A stretch of DNA of 54,958 nt, taken from the NCBI GenBank assembly GCA_019414645.1, contig DXLP01000018.1, positions 1 to 54,958 of the forward strand, written 5' to 3'. Positions 17,953-26,367 of the stretch are shown here, piece by piece (positions within the stretch are counted from its first letter, which is position 1; each line of letters opens with the position of its first letter). Source of the DNA: Collinsella sp. (GTDB taxonomy: Bacteria; Actinomycetota; Coriobacteriia; Coriobacteriales; Coriobacteriaceae). The notes below the pieces were generated by a model. It saw only the letters and a program-made list of their open reading frames with translations. It was not told where the DNA came from and made no database searches. The position numbers were made by a program, and so were the translations under genes.

Positions 17953-18972
17953 CTAGCGGCGGAACAGCTCGCGGGCTCGGTCGCGGAGGTCGGTAGCTCG
18001 GATGACGCCCTCGTAGCGGTTGATGCGCAAGCGCGGGAAGGCATTGAAGAAGCGCAGGTCGCGTCGGCTGAGCGACACGCTTGGCACCGGACGGCTCATG
18101 CGCTTGCCGGCAAGGCGACGACTGAGCGACGGACGCGGCATGTTCGGCGCGGCATCGGCCACGCGGCGGGCGGCAAGCGCCAGGCCGCGAGCACCATCCG
18201 CGATAAACGTCGGCATCGAAGCCTTCTCGCGCAGGGCATCGAGCGCGGCGTCACCCAGCTCGGCCAGCCACGCGTTAACGGCACGGCTACGGATGTGCGT
18301 CTGTGCCACCGAGTCAATCGTAGAATCGGGAATGCGCTCGAGCATTGAGTCGGACGCGTCGGCAAGCGACTCGTTGATGCGGTCGGCAAGGTCGGCCCGG
18401 ACGCGCTCCAGCTGATCAGACAGACGCCGCCAGCTCGCCAATGAGCACAACGCGTCGACCATCATCGCGACCGCGACGATAAAGGCGGACAACCGCACAA
18501 TCAGCACCGGCAGATGGCCAAGCAGCCCCAGCAATGCCGGCTCCACTAAACGGCAAATGCACAACGCACCCAGGCCAAACGCGCAGGCCCAGTACAGACA
18601 GATACGTCCGTGCAGGTTAAACGGCAGATGCGAATAGTCCCAAAAGCGAGCGCCCGTTGTTTTTTCCAACAGCACGCCTACGCTGTACTCAATCACGCTG
18701 CATACGAGCGCTGCAGCGACAAACTGGCTCGGGGCATCCGGAATCCCGCGCAACAGCAGCCAGCAGGCAATGCCGCCCGCGCCATAGATAGGGCAACACG
18801 GTCCCAGCAAAAAGCCGCTGTTGGCAAAGCGTCCGTGGTTGAGCATGGCGCAGACTGTCGATTCCCATGCCCAGCCGCAAAAACCGTAGAAGGCAAACGA
18901 GAGCACCAGTGCCGAAAGCGGGCAGGCGGCAAGCGTCGCGCCGTCAAAGGACATGTCGATTGCGGTCCCCAC
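17953..18972 (-). CDS. PF06541-type putative ABC transporter permease
   Basis: A protein of 339 residues. The N-terminal half has four to five membrane segments with the typical motifs FYGFCGWAWESTVC, NSGFLLGPCCPIYGAGG, VIEYSVGVLLEKTTGARFWDYS and NLHGRICLYW of the CmpB-like PF06541 family. Its annotation as an ABC permease is historical and its role is unknown. The C-terminal half is an Arg- and Ala-rich cytoplasmic tail. The start is GTG at 18972, with GAGGAGAGG upstream at a somewhat long distance; an ATG six codons further in is the alternative. It starts three bases after the HD-domain gene stops, so translation is probably coupled. Confidence 0.8.
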   Translation of the reverse strand: MGTAIDMSFDGATLAACPLSALVLSFAFYGFCGWAWESTVCAMLNHGRFANSGFLLGPCCPIYGAGGIACWLLLRGIPDAPSQFVAAALVCSVIEYSVGVLLEKTTGARFWDYSHLPFNLHGRICLYWACAFGLGALCICRLVEPALLGLLGHLPVLIVRLSAFIVAVAMMVDALCSLASWRRLSDQLERVRADLADRINESLADASDSMLERIPDSTIDSVAQTHIRSRAVNAWLAELGDAALDALREKASMPTFIADGARGLALAARRVADAAPNMPRPSLSRRLAGKRMSRPVPSVSLSRRDLRFFNAFPRLRINRYEGVIRATDLRDRARELFRR

Positions 18973-18975
18973 CGT

Positions 18976-19512
18976 CTACCCTCTCCTCTTTTCACTCGAT
19001 GCTTTACTCACGCTATCGTCCGTCTCGTCCTTGCGCGGCAGGCGGCCGGCGACCGTCTCACGCAGAGCACACCATTTATCCGCCAGACAAACAATCCACG
19101 CCTCGCGACACGTCGGCGGCACCGGCACCAGCGGAAACATATGCCGCACGATAATATTCCGCTCTCGCGGCGTCAGCTCAAAATCTTCCTCGGCACGCGC
19201 CAGGGCAAAAAACGGATGTCGAAATCCGTGCAGTCGATGGCTCGGGTCGGGGTCGTGCCAATCATAGAGAAAGTAGTCGTGCAGCAAGGCCCCGCGCAGC
19301 AGCGAGGCACGGTCGATCGAAATGCCAGCACGGCCCAAGTGCTCGGCAAAGGACAGACTTGCCCGTGCCACCGAGGTCACATGTGCATAGACCGTCACGT
19401 CGCCATGCTGGATAAACTCGCGCGTCAGGTCCAAGCGGCCCGCCTGGGCGAGCTGGCGGGCGGCATCGTCGACCTCGTGCGCGATTTTCTCGGCACGAAC
19501 GGCATCGGACAT
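18976..19512 (-). CDS. HD-domain phosphohydrolase
   Basis: A 178-residue protein of the HD superfamily of metal-dependent phosphohydrolases. The signature is RGALLHDYFLYDWH, with upstream His in the FIQHGDVTVYAHVTSV region and a later VRHMFPL and LADKWC that complete the usual HD metal ligands. The substrate is not predictable; nucleotide or phosphoester hydrolysis is typical. ATG at 19512 is set by AAGGAGG before it. It overlaps no gene but is joined to the PF06541 gene with a 3-base gap, so the two are likely co-expressed. Confidence 0.82.
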   Translation of the reverse strand: MSDAVRAEKIAHEVDDAARQLAQAGRLDLTREFIQHGDVTVYAHVTSVARASLSFAEHLGRAGISIDRASLLRGALLHDYFLYDWHDPDPSHRLHGFRHPFFALARAEEDFELTPRERNIIVRHMFPLVPVPPTCREAWIVCLADKWCALRETVAGRLPRKDETDDSVSKASSEKRRG

Positions 19513-19700
19513 GCTGCCTCCTTCCAGCGGCTCACGGCGGCAAGCCACGGCCTGCACGTATTGAAAAAATCATCATCGAATCTATCAGTATGGCATCGGA
19601 CAAAACGTTTTGCCCCACCAGTTGTCGAATTACCGCGCCGCCGTCACATATCAAACGCCAAAATGTGCGAGACTGTCTTGTGCAATTGTGTCGGCCGAGG

Positions 19701-19714
19701 GAGCGCCGGCGCTC
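19701..19714 (+). promoter_or_regulatory. Short perfect palindrome upstream of the DXS-like gene
   Basis: GAGCGCCGGCGCTC is self-complementary and lies about 25 bp upstream of the start codon, in the presumed leader. It could be an operator or a leader hairpin; nothing else supports either. Confidence 0.3.
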
Positions 19715-19739
19715 GATTCGCATGGAGTAACCCACAACG

Positions 19740-21521
19740 ATGCTGCTTACGCAAACGACAACGCCCGAGGACGTCAAGGCTCTCGACCGCGCCGAGCTTC
19801 CGCTGCTCTGCGGCGAGATTCGCCACGCCATCCTCGAAAGCTCCGCCGCTGTCGGCGGACACGTTGCCCCCAACCTGGGCGTCGTTGAGCTTACGGTTGC
19901 GCTTCATCGCGTGTTTAACTCCCCTATCGACAAGATTGTCTTTGACGTTTCGCACCAGACCTACGCCCACAAGGCGCTGACCGGGCGCGCGTATACCTAT
20001 ATCGATCCGGAACGTTTTGGCGAGGCTTCTGGCTTTGCCAATCCCGACGAGTCCGAGCACGACCTGTTCGCCATGGGCCACACCTCCACATCGGTGAGCC
20101 TGGGCTGCGGCTTGGCACACGCCCGCGATCTGGCGGGCGACAGCTACAACGTCATCACCATCATTGGCGACGGCTCGCTTTCGGGCGGCTTGGCGTTTGA
20201 GGGCTTTAACAATGCCGCCGATCTCGACAGCAACCTGATCATCATCGTCAACGACAACGACCAGTCCATCGCCGAGAACCACGGTGGCCTCTATCGCAAT
20301 CTGGCCGAGCTGCGCGCCAGCAACGGCACCTGCGAGCGCAACGTTTTCCGCGCGATGGGGCTCGACTACCGCTATCTGGACGCCGGTAACGATGTGTTGG
20401 CCCTCGTCGACGCACTGCAGGAACTGCGCAATATCGATCACCCCATCGTGCTGCACGTCTCCACCGCCAAGGGCAAGGGCTTTGAGCCGGCCCAGAGCGA
20501 CCCCGAGCGCTGGCACCACGTGGGTCCGTTTGACATGGCGACCGGCCGCAAGCTCTGCCCGGGCCATCCAAGCGAGCCTGCGCCGCGCACCTATGCCGAC
20601 ATTACGGGCGAGGCGCTCAGCGCCGCCATCGAGCGCGATCCGCAGGTCGTGGGCATCACGGCCGCCACGCCCTACATTATGGGCTTTACACCCGAGCTTC
20701 GCGCTGCCGCCGGCAAACAGTTCGTCGATGTGGGCATTGCCGAGGAGCACGCTGTGACCTTTGCCACCGCGCTTGCACGCTCGGGCGCCAAGCCAGTCTT
20801 TGGTGTGTACGGCACGTTTTTGCAGCGCGCCTACGACGAGCTGTGGCACGACCTGTGCCTCAACGACGCCCCCGCAACCATCCTGGTGTTTGGTGCGTCA
20901 ATCTTTGGCACCACGTCCGAGACGCACCTTTCGTTCTTTGATATTTCCATGCTGGGCGGTCTTCCCAACATGCACTACTTGGCGCCGGCCTGCATGGAGG
21001 AATATCTGTCCATGCTGAGCTGGTCGCTCGACCACCGCGAGCATCCCGTGGCGATTCGTGTACCGGGCATCGGCCTGGTAAGCCGTCCCGACCTTGCGCC
21101 TGCCGAAGACACCGACTACAGCGCCGTTCGCTACAACGCGGTGCGCCAGGGTCGCGACGTAGCCGTGCTCGCGCTCGGCGATTTCTTTGAGCTGGGCGAG
21201 CGCGTGGCAAACCGTCTGACCGCCGAGTACGGCATCGAGGCCACGCTCGTCAACCCGCGCTTTGCAACCGAGCTCGACCGCGAGTTCCTCGACAGCCTTG
21301 CCGCCGAGCATCGCGTTGTCGTCACCCTCGAGGACGGCATCTTGGACGGCGGCTGGGGTGAGCGCGTCGCGTGTTACCTGGCCTGCACGCCCGTACGCAC
21401 ACGCACCTTCGGCATCGCCAAGGGCTTTCCCGACCGCTACGACCCCAACGAACTGCTTGCGCAGAACGGCATGACGGTCGAGAACATGGCCACCGAAGCC
21501 GTAAGGCTACTCAACGAGTAA
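19740..21521 (+). CDS. 1-deoxy-D-xylulose-5-phosphate synthase-like, ThDP-dependent
   Basis: A 593-residue transketolase-fold enzyme. The ThDP motif GDGSLSGGLAFEGFNNAADL, the N-terminal SHQTYAHKALTGR and the VGIAEEHAVTFA glutamate are as in DXS, which makes DXP from pyruvate and glyceraldehyde-3-phosphate. Two substrate-site motifs differ. The usual GADGxTH is FGTTSETH (about residues 389-397), keeping only the His. The YPRG region is RVPGIG (about residue 440), losing the usual Arg. The protein is also some 30-50 residues shorter than classical DXS. It may be a diverged DXS or a related enzyme with another acceptor. The start ATG follows GGAGTAAC. No other MEP-pathway gene is in the window. 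Confidence 0.75.
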   Translation: MLLTQTTTPEDVKALDRAELPLLCGEIRHAILESSAAVGGHVAPNLGVVELTVALHRVFNSPIDKIVFDVSHQTYAHKALTGRAYTYIDPERFGEASGFANPDESEHDLFAMGHTSTSVSLGCGLAHARDLAGDSYNVITIIGDGSLSGGLAFEGFNNAADLDSNLIIIVNDNDQSIAENHGGLYRNLAELRASNGTCERNVFRAMGLDYRYLDAGNDVLALVDALQELRNIDHPIVLHVSTAKGKGFEPAQSDPERWHHVGPFDMATGRKLCPGHPSEPAPRTYADITGEALSAAIERDPQVVGITAATPYIMGFTPELRAAAGKQFVDVGIAEEHAVTFATALARSGAKPVFGVYGTFLQRAYDELWHDLCLNDAPATILVFGASIFGTTSETHLSFFDISMLGGLPNMHYLAPACMEEYLSMLSWSLDHREHPVAIRVPGIGLVSRPDLAPAEDTDYSAVRYNAVRQGRDVAVLALGDFFELGERVANRLTAEYGIEATLVNPRFATELDREFLDSLAAEHRVVVTLEDGILDGGWGERVACYLACTPVRTRTFGIAKGFPDRYDPNELLAQNGMTVENMATEAVRLLNE

Positions 21522-21560
21522 AAAACCTCCGCAAGGAAAGCGCCCCTGCGGAGGTTTTTA
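21521..21560 (+). terminator. Intrinsic terminator of the DXS-like gene
   Basis: AAAACCTCCGCA pairs with TGCGGAGGTTTT around an A/C-rich loop, and the 3' arm ends in a T-run. It starts in the stop codon of the gene. Confidence 0.8.
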
Positions 21561-21575
21561 TTTTCGCGACGCGAT

Positions 21576-21796
21576 TATCTCAATCTGTAACATCTAGGGT
21601 CCGAATTCCCGTCTACCTGTTACAAATCTAGACAAGACGTCTTAGTCCCTGGCCTTTGTCTCAATCTGTAACAGATAGAGACCTTCTGACCGTCCAGATG
21701 TTATAGATTGAGACATTCGAATTCCTCCTGAAGAGAAAATCTCAATCTGTAACAGTTACTCGGCAAAAACGGCTGCAGATGTTACAGATTGAGACA
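21576..21796. repeat. Three tandem 81-bp palindromic units
   Basis: TCTCAATCTGTAACA occurs at 21578, 21659 and 21740. Its complement (TGTTACAGATTGAGACA with few changes) starts at 21618, 21699 and 21780. Both series have an exact 81-bp period. The 25-nt loops and the 22-nt stretches between units differ completely in sequence. The last unit is a perfect palindrome; the first has three mismatches in its right arm. The array fills most of the gap between the DXS-like gene and the ABC transporter operon. No gene is visible in it. Confidence 0.85.
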
Positions 21797-21832
21797 AAGC
21801 AGCGAGACAGGCCACCACATCTGCAAGAACCA

Positions 21833-21858
21833 CCACAAAGGTGCCTGTCCCTTTTTGG
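21833..21858. repeat. Degenerate copy of the lgt-type hairpin
   Basis: CCACAAAGG (21833-21841) pairs with CCTTTTTGG (21850-21858) with one mismatch. The 5' side and loop (ACCACCACAAAGGTGCCTGT, 21829-21848) are the same as at 2388. The 3' arm has drifted. Unlike most copies it is not at a stop codon. Confidence 0.6.
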
Positions 21859-21904
21859 TAGGAAGAATTACCCATAAGGTAAGTATGTTTCTGAGTTATT
21901 TCGT

Positions 21905-21934
21905 GTTGACCCGTCTGAGCGGGATAGGGTATAA
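21905..21934 (+). promoter_or_regulatory. Promoter of the amino acid ABC transporter operon
   Basis: TTGACC (21905-21910) and TATAAC (21929-21934) are separated by 18 bp, close to a sigma-70-type consensus, about 45 bp upstream of the start codon. Confidence 0.7.
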
Positions 21935-21978
21935 CTCTACTCAACCGCTAGGGATTTTATTGAGAAAGGTGTTCTACC

Positions 21979-22971
21979 ATGAGCAAGAACCTCTCCCAGC
22001 AGGTCGTTCTCGACCGCCGCGGCTTTGTCGCCGCCACCTTCGCAACCGTCGCCGGCCTTGGTCTTGCCGGCTGCTCTGACACCAGCGCCGAGGCCGACAA
22101 GGGCTCCGCCGCCTCCTCCAAGAGCTCCGAGGATACCGAGGCTTCCACCACGCTCGACGCCAAGGCATTCGACAAGCTCGTCGACAACGGCCCCAAGGCC
22201 GATGACGATGCCATCGCCGCCAGCACCTGGGCCACGGCCGTCAAGGACGCCGGCGTCTTTAAGATCGGTGGCGTTCAGACCTCCACGCTCTTCTCCCTCC
22301 TCAACGAGAAAGACGGTCAGACCCGCGGCTTCGATGCCGGTATCGCACAGCTCCTGTCCAACTACATTCTGGGCGAGAACAAGGTCGAGATCACGCAGGT
22401 GACCTCGGACACGCGCGAGTCCGTCCTGCAGAACGGCCAGGTCGACGCCGTCTTTGCCACCTACACCATCACTGACGAGCGCAAGAAGCTCGTCTCCTTT
22501 GCCGGTCCCTATTACTACACGCAGCAGGCCATCCTGGTGCTCGCCGATAACGACAACATCAAGAGCGTCGACGACCTGGCCGACAAGAACGTCGCCGTCC
22601 AGTCCGGCTCCAACGGCCCCGCCATCCTGGAGGAGTTCGCCCCCAAGGCCAGCCAGCAGGAGTTCAAGACCGACGAGGAGGCCCGCCAGGCACTCCAGCA
22701 GGGCCGTGTTGATGCCTACGTCATCGATAACAACATGCAGCAGAGCGCCCTGGTCCGCGAGCCCGGTAAGTACAAGATCGCCGGCAAGCCCTTCGGCAGC
22801 AAGGAGCCCTATGGTATCGGCCTGCCGCTCGATTCCGACGGCGTCGCCTTTGTCAACGACTTCCTTAAGAAGATCGAGGACGACGGCACCTGGACCGAGC
22901 TGTGGCAGATCTGCATCGGTGACCGTACGGGCGACACCAATGTTCCCGAGCTGCCCGAGATCGGCGCCTAG
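21979..22971 (+). CDS. Amino acid ABC transporter substrate-binding lipoprotein
   Basis: A 330-residue extracellular solute-binding protein of family 3, expected to capture a polar amino acid for the transporter encoded downstream. The signal peptide has a twin-arginine motif (DRRGFVAATFA), a hydrophobic core and a lipobox LAGC near residue 32, so export by Tat and lipidation by Lgt are likely. A Ser/Glu/Lys-rich linker follows. Binding-domain motifs include FDAGIAQLLSNY, VDAVFATYTITDERK and FAGPYYYTQQAI. ATG is preceded by GAAAGGTG. A hairpin at 23060 separates it from the permease genes and probably keeps the binding protein in excess. Confidence 0.92.
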   Translation: MSKNLSQQVVLDRRGFVAATFATVAGLGLAGCSDTSAEADKGSAASSKSSEDTEASTTLDAKAFDKLVDNGPKADDDAIAASTWATAVKDAGVFKIGGVQTSTLFSLLNEKDGQTRGFDAGIAQLLSNYILGENKVEITQVTSDTRESVLQNGQVDAVFATYTITDERKKLVSFAGPYYYTQQAILVLADNDNIKSVDDLADKNVAVQSGSNGPAILEEFAPKASQQEFKTDEEARQALQQGRVDAYVIDNNMQQSALVREPGKYKIAGKPFGSKEPYGIGLPLDSDGVAFVNDFLKKIEDDGTWTELWQICIGDRTGDTNVPELPEIGA

Positions 22972-23059
22972 GCAGCGAGCCTGGTAACGACCGCAACGAA
23001 ACCATACGGAAACGCATGATGCGCTTTATTGCGGTAAACTGTTTCCTCACTGAGTTGTC

Positions 23060-23088
23060 GGGGCTTCCGTACACACGGGAGCCCCTTT
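23060..23088 (+). terminator. Leaky terminator or mRNA-stabilising hairpin inside the ABC operon
   Basis: An 11-bp stem (23060-23070 with 23075-23085, one G-U) has a 4-nt loop and is followed by TTTCCTT. Its position between binding protein and permease genes suits partial termination. Confidence 0.6.
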
Positions 23089-23109
23089 CCTTACCGGCGG
23101 GAGGTCCGC

Positions 23110-23769
23110 ATGAGTCTCTCCGAGCTCTGGTCGCTCTATGGCCAGAACTATATCGACGCGCTGCTAGCAACCTGGGGCATGACGCTTGAGTCGTTTGCCA
23201 TCGCCATGGTGCTGGCCGTCGCCGTCACCGTGATGCGCGTGTCGCCGCTCAAGCCGCTGCGCGTCTTTGGCGACCTGTATGTTCAGGTCTTCCGTAACAT
23301 CCCCGGCATCGCGCTACTCATCATCGTCGTCTATGCGCTGCCGCCGCTCAAGGTCGTCCTGCCCTACCGCACCTGCGTCATCGTCGCCACAGTGCTCTTG
23401 GGTTCTGCCTTTGGCTCCGAGAACTTTATGAGCGGCATCAACACCGTCGGTGTCGGCCAGGTGGAAGCCGCCCGCTCGCTGGGCATGAGCTTCAGCCGCA
23501 TCCTCGCCAAGATCGTGATTCCGCAGGCGCTGCGCTCGAGCGTGTTGCCCATGACCAACCTCTTTATCGCGGTCATGCTCACCACTGCGCTCGGCAGTCA
23601 GGTACCGCTTAAACCGCAGGAGCTCACCGGCGTGGTGAGCTACATCAACACGCGCTCGCTCGGCGGCGTCGCCGCGTTCTTTATCTCGGCACTCGGCTAC
23701 CTGGGCACGGCCTTTGTGGTGAGCCACATTGGCAACTATATCGATAAGAAGGTGAGGATCCTCCGATGA
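23110..23769 (+). CDS. Amino acid ABC transporter permease 1
   Basis: A 219-residue inner-membrane permease of the HisMQ/GlnP type with about five membrane segments. The family features are YVQVFRNIPGIALLI and, in the EAA loop that contacts the ATPase, GVGQVEAARSLGMSFSR followed by IVIPQALRSSVLPM. GGGAGGTCCGC precedes the ATG. The stop overlaps the next gene's start in ATGA, so the two permeases are translationally coupled and probably form a heterodimer. Confidence 0.93.
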   Translation: MSLSELWSLYGQNYIDALLATWGMTLESFAIAMVLAVAVTVMRVSPLKPLRVFGDLYVQVFRNIPGIALLIIVVYALPPLKVVLPYRTCVIVATVLLGSAFGSENFMSGINTVGVGQVEAARSLGMSFSRILAKIVIPQALRSSVLPMTNLFIAVMLTTALGSQVPLKPQELTGVVSYINTRSLGGVAAFFISALGYLGTAFVVSHIGNYIDKKVRILR

Positions 23770-24599
23770 GCAAACATTCCTCCCCTGCACTTACCATGCG
23801 CGATGCGCTCTACGAGGCTCCCGGCCCCAAGATGCGCGCCAAGATTCGCATCGGCACCGCCATCTCGCTTGTTGCCGTCGCCGCGCTCGTTGTCCTCGTG
23901 CTGCAGCGCTTTTATGTGACCGGTCAGCTTTCGGTCCACTATTGGTATTTCTTTACGCACCTCACTACCTGGAAGTTCTTACTTGCCGGTTTTGAGGGCA
24001 CGGTAAAGGTCGCGCTCACCGCCGGCGCTATCGCGCTGGTACTGGGTCTGGCCCTCATGCTCGGCCGCACCAGCGACATTAAGCCGCTGCAGCTGGTCTG
24101 CCGCGTGCTCACCGATTTCTTCCGTGGCGTGCCGAGCCTCCTGTTCATCTACTTCTTCTTTTTGGTGTTGCCCCAGTACAAGATCGCGCTGCCGTCGTTT
24201 TGGATGCTCACACTTCCCGTCGCGCTCGCTGCGGCCGGCGTACTGGCCGAGATCTTCCGCGCCGGCGTCAACGCCGTACCGCGCGGCCAGGTCGAGGCCG
24301 CTCAGGCACTCGGTCTCTCCAAGGCTAAAATCACCTTTAAAATCGTGCTGCCGCAAGCCATTCGGTTTATCATTCCGTCGTTGATCTCGCAGCTTGTGGT
24401 CGTCGTCAAAGACACCACCGTCGCCTATGTAGTGAGCTACCCCGACCTCATGCAAAACGCCCGCGTGCTCATTACCAACTACGACGCGCTCGTGTCGGTC
24501 TACCTGGTTATCGCGGTCATCTACATCCTCATCAACGTCGCGATCAACAAGGCCGCCGTCTACGTCTCGCACAAGACCGGCGCGACCATCATTCGCTAA
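23766..24599 (+). CDS. Amino acid ABC transporter permease 2
   Basis: A 277-residue permease that overlaps permease 1 by 4 bp. It has an N-terminal cytoplasmic extension of about 40 residues, then about five membrane segments. Family motifs are VLTDFFRGVPSLLFIYF and the EAA loop GQVEAAQALGLSKAKITF followed by IVLPQAIRF. It is the likely heterodimer partner of permease 1 in a polar amino acid importer. Confidence 0.93.
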   Translation: MSKHSSPALTMRDALYEAPGPKMRAKIRIGTAISLVAVAALVVLVLQRFYVTGQLSVHYWYFFTHLTTWKFLLAGFEGTVKVALTAGAIALVLGLALMLGRTSDIKPLQLVCRVLTDFFRGVPSLLFIYFFFLVLPQYKIALPSFWMLTLPVALAAAGVLAEIFRAGVNAVPRGQVEAAQALGLSKAKITFKIVLPQAIRFIIPSLISQLVVVVKDTTVAYVVSYPDLMQNARVLITNYDALVSVYLVIAVIYILINVAINKAAVYVSHKTGATIIR

Positions 24600-24635
24600 C
24601 GATTTACCATTTCGAGTCATAAGGAGCCGAGCACC

Positions 24636-25400
24636 ATGGCACAGAGCACTTCTTCTACCGGCAATCAGCCGCTGATTGAGCTCAAGCACGTCGATAAGCA
24701 CTATGGCGATCTGCACGTCCTCAACGACATCAATCTCTCGGTCGACCGCGGCGAAGTCGTCGTCGTGATCGGCCCCTCGGGCTCGGGCAAGTCGACCATG
24801 TGCCGAACCATCAACCGCCTGGAAACCATCGACTCGGGCGAGATTCTCATCGAGGGCGAGCCTCTGCCGCAGGAAGGCAAGGATCTTGCCCGCATGCGCG
24901 CCGAGCTGGGCATGGTGTTTCAGCAGTTCAACCTGTTTGCACATATGACCGTGCTACAGAACGTCATGCTGGGACCGGTCGACGTGCTGGGCGTCTCCAA
25001 GGATGAGGCCCGCGAGCGCGCCATGGACCTGCTAGGCCGCGTAGGCGTCGCCGAGCAGGCCGATAAGGTGCCCGCACAGCTCTCGGGCGGCCAGCAACAG
25101 CGTGTAGCCATTGCCCGCTCGCTTGCCATGCAACCCAAGGCCATGCTCTTCGACGAGCCCACGAGCGCTCTTGATCCCGAGATGATCAACGAGGTGCTCG
25201 AGGTCATGGTCCGTCTGGCCCAGCAGGGCATGACGATGATCGTCATCACGCACGAGATGAACTTTGCCCGTCGCGTGGCCGACCGTGTCGTGTTTATGGC
25301 CGATGGCCAGATCGTGGAAACCGGCACGCCCGACGAGTTCTTCGACCATCCCCAGACCAAACGCGCCCAGGACTTCCTCAACTCCATCAAGGGCCACTAA
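24636..25400 (+). CDS. Amino acid ABC transporter ATP-binding protein
   Basis: A 254-residue GlnQ/HisP-type ATPase. All motifs are intact: Walker A GPSGSGKST, Q-loop VFQQFNLF, signature LSGGQQQR, Walker B AMLFDEPTSALD and the switch His in VITHEMNFARRVAD. AAGGAG precedes the ATG. With the binding protein and two permeases upstream it completes a type I importer. The amidohydrolase gene follows 52 bp downstream on the same strand. Confidence 0.95.
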   Translation: MAQSTSSTGNQPLIELKHVDKHYGDLHVLNDINLSVDRGEVVVVIGPSGSGKSTMCRTINRLETIDSGEILIEGEPLPQEGKDLARMRAELGMVFQQFNLFAHMTVLQNVMLGPVDVLGVSKDEARERAMDLLGRVGVAEQADKVPAQLSGGQQQRVAIARSLAMQPKAMLFDEPTSALDPEMINEVLEVMVRLAQQGMTMIVITHEMNFARRVADRVVFMADGQIVETGTPDEFFDHPQTKRAQDFLNSIKGH

Positions 25401-25452
25401 CCCAATTGCCATGTTCGCTCGCCATGACCATCCAAACTCGAAAGCAACACCT

Positions 25453-26262
25453 ATGATCGGAACTCGCACTTCATCGTCATACACCCCGCACGTCGACGTC
25501 GATCCCGCCGACCGCCCGCTCATCCTCGTCGCGCCGCGCTGGGAAGAGGCGAAGCCGTTTTTAAGCGAGACGCTCTCCCCCAACGAGGAAATCGCAAGTG
25601 TCTTTGTCGATGCCATCCTTGCCGCCGGCGGCCTGCCGCTGCAGATGTCCATCACCGAGGACATTGAGGTCATCCGCCATTACGTCGATATCGCCGACGG
25701 TATCGCTATTCCCGGCGGCCCGGATGTCAACCCCAAACGCTGGGGCGATGAACGACCCTACGACCCCACCCTCTGCTGCGAGATCCGCGATAGCTTTGAG
25801 TTTAAGCTGGTCGGCGAGGTGCTCCGCGCCAAAAAGCCGCTCTTTACCACCTGCCGTGGCACGCAATTGCTCAATGTCGCCACTGGCGGCACCCTGTGCA
25901 TGGACGTGCCGAGCCTGGGCGCTCGCGAGGGCCGCACGCAGTGGCGCCATACCCACGTGCTCAACGACCCCGTGCATCCCGTCGAGGTCGTGCCGGGCTC
26001 GCTGCTGGAGCGCGCGCTTGGCGGGCACAGGCTGATCCAGACCAACTCCGCACACCACTGCTGCGTCGATCATCTGGGTAAGAGCACGCGTTTGGTCGCC
26101 AAGGCAACCGACGGCGTTCCCGAGTGCATCGAGGTCGAAGGCCAGCCATTCTGCTTGGGCGTGCAATGGCATCCCGAGTACACCTGGCAGACGCTCGAGA
26201 CCGACTTTAACCTGTGGAAGTCGTTTGTCGAGGCAGCGACCAAGGTAAAGCAGGCCCGCTAG
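25453..26262 (+). CDS. Class I glutamine amidotransferase-like (peptidase C26) hydrolase
   Basis: A 269-residue protein of the gamma-glutamyl-gamma-aminobutyrate hydrolase (PuuD-like, C26) group. The nucleophile Cys is in FTTCRGTQLLNV, where most relatives have GICRG, and the catalytic His/Glu are in GVQWHPE. IPGGPDVNPKRWGDE is the family's early motif. Such enzymes cleave gamma-glutamyl amides, releasing glutamate. Linkage to a polar amino acid importer suggests it processes an imported or related compound; this is inference. The ATG at 25453 gives a family-like N terminus, but an ATG at 25411 is also in frame and neither has a strong ribosome-binding site. Confidence 0.85.
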   Translation: MIGTRTSSSYTPHVDVDPADRPLILVAPRWEEAKPFLSETLSPNEEIASVFVDAILAAGGLPLQMSITEDIEVIRHYVDIADGIAIPGGPDVNPKRWGDERPYDPTLCCEIRDSFEFKLVGEVLRAKKPLFTTCRGTQLLNVATGGTLCMDVPSLGAREGRTQWRHTHVLNDPVHPVEVVPGSLLERALGGHRLIQTNSAHHCCVDHLGKSTRLVAKATDGVPECIEVEGQPFCLGVQWHPEYTWQTLETDFNLWKSFVEAATKVKQAR

Positions 26263-26283
26263 TTCGCGAACCGCACAACAGAC

Positions 26284-26326
26284 AAGGGCGCCCCGCCGGC
26301 CACATGGTCCGGCGGGGCGCCCTTTT
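26284..26326. terminator. Bidirectional terminator between the C26 and Hpt genes
   Basis: A perfect 16-bp stem (26284-26299 with 26309-26324) rich in G and C, flanked by AA on one side and TTTT on the other, lies between convergent genes. Confidence 0.85.
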
Positions 26327-26367
26327 GCCTGTACGCGGCTGGCACGCAGCCCAAGGCTCACAGCCTC

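Noticed and set aside
17763..18044. A 93-residue Arg/Ala-rich protein on the minus strand.
   Set aside because: It is another frame of the P-II remnant and the 3' end of the neighbouring gene, with no start signals.
21576..21796. A CRISPR array.
   Set aside because: The motif alternates in orientation, is only about 17 bp, has only three units, and no cas genes are present. It is reported as a palindromic array instead.
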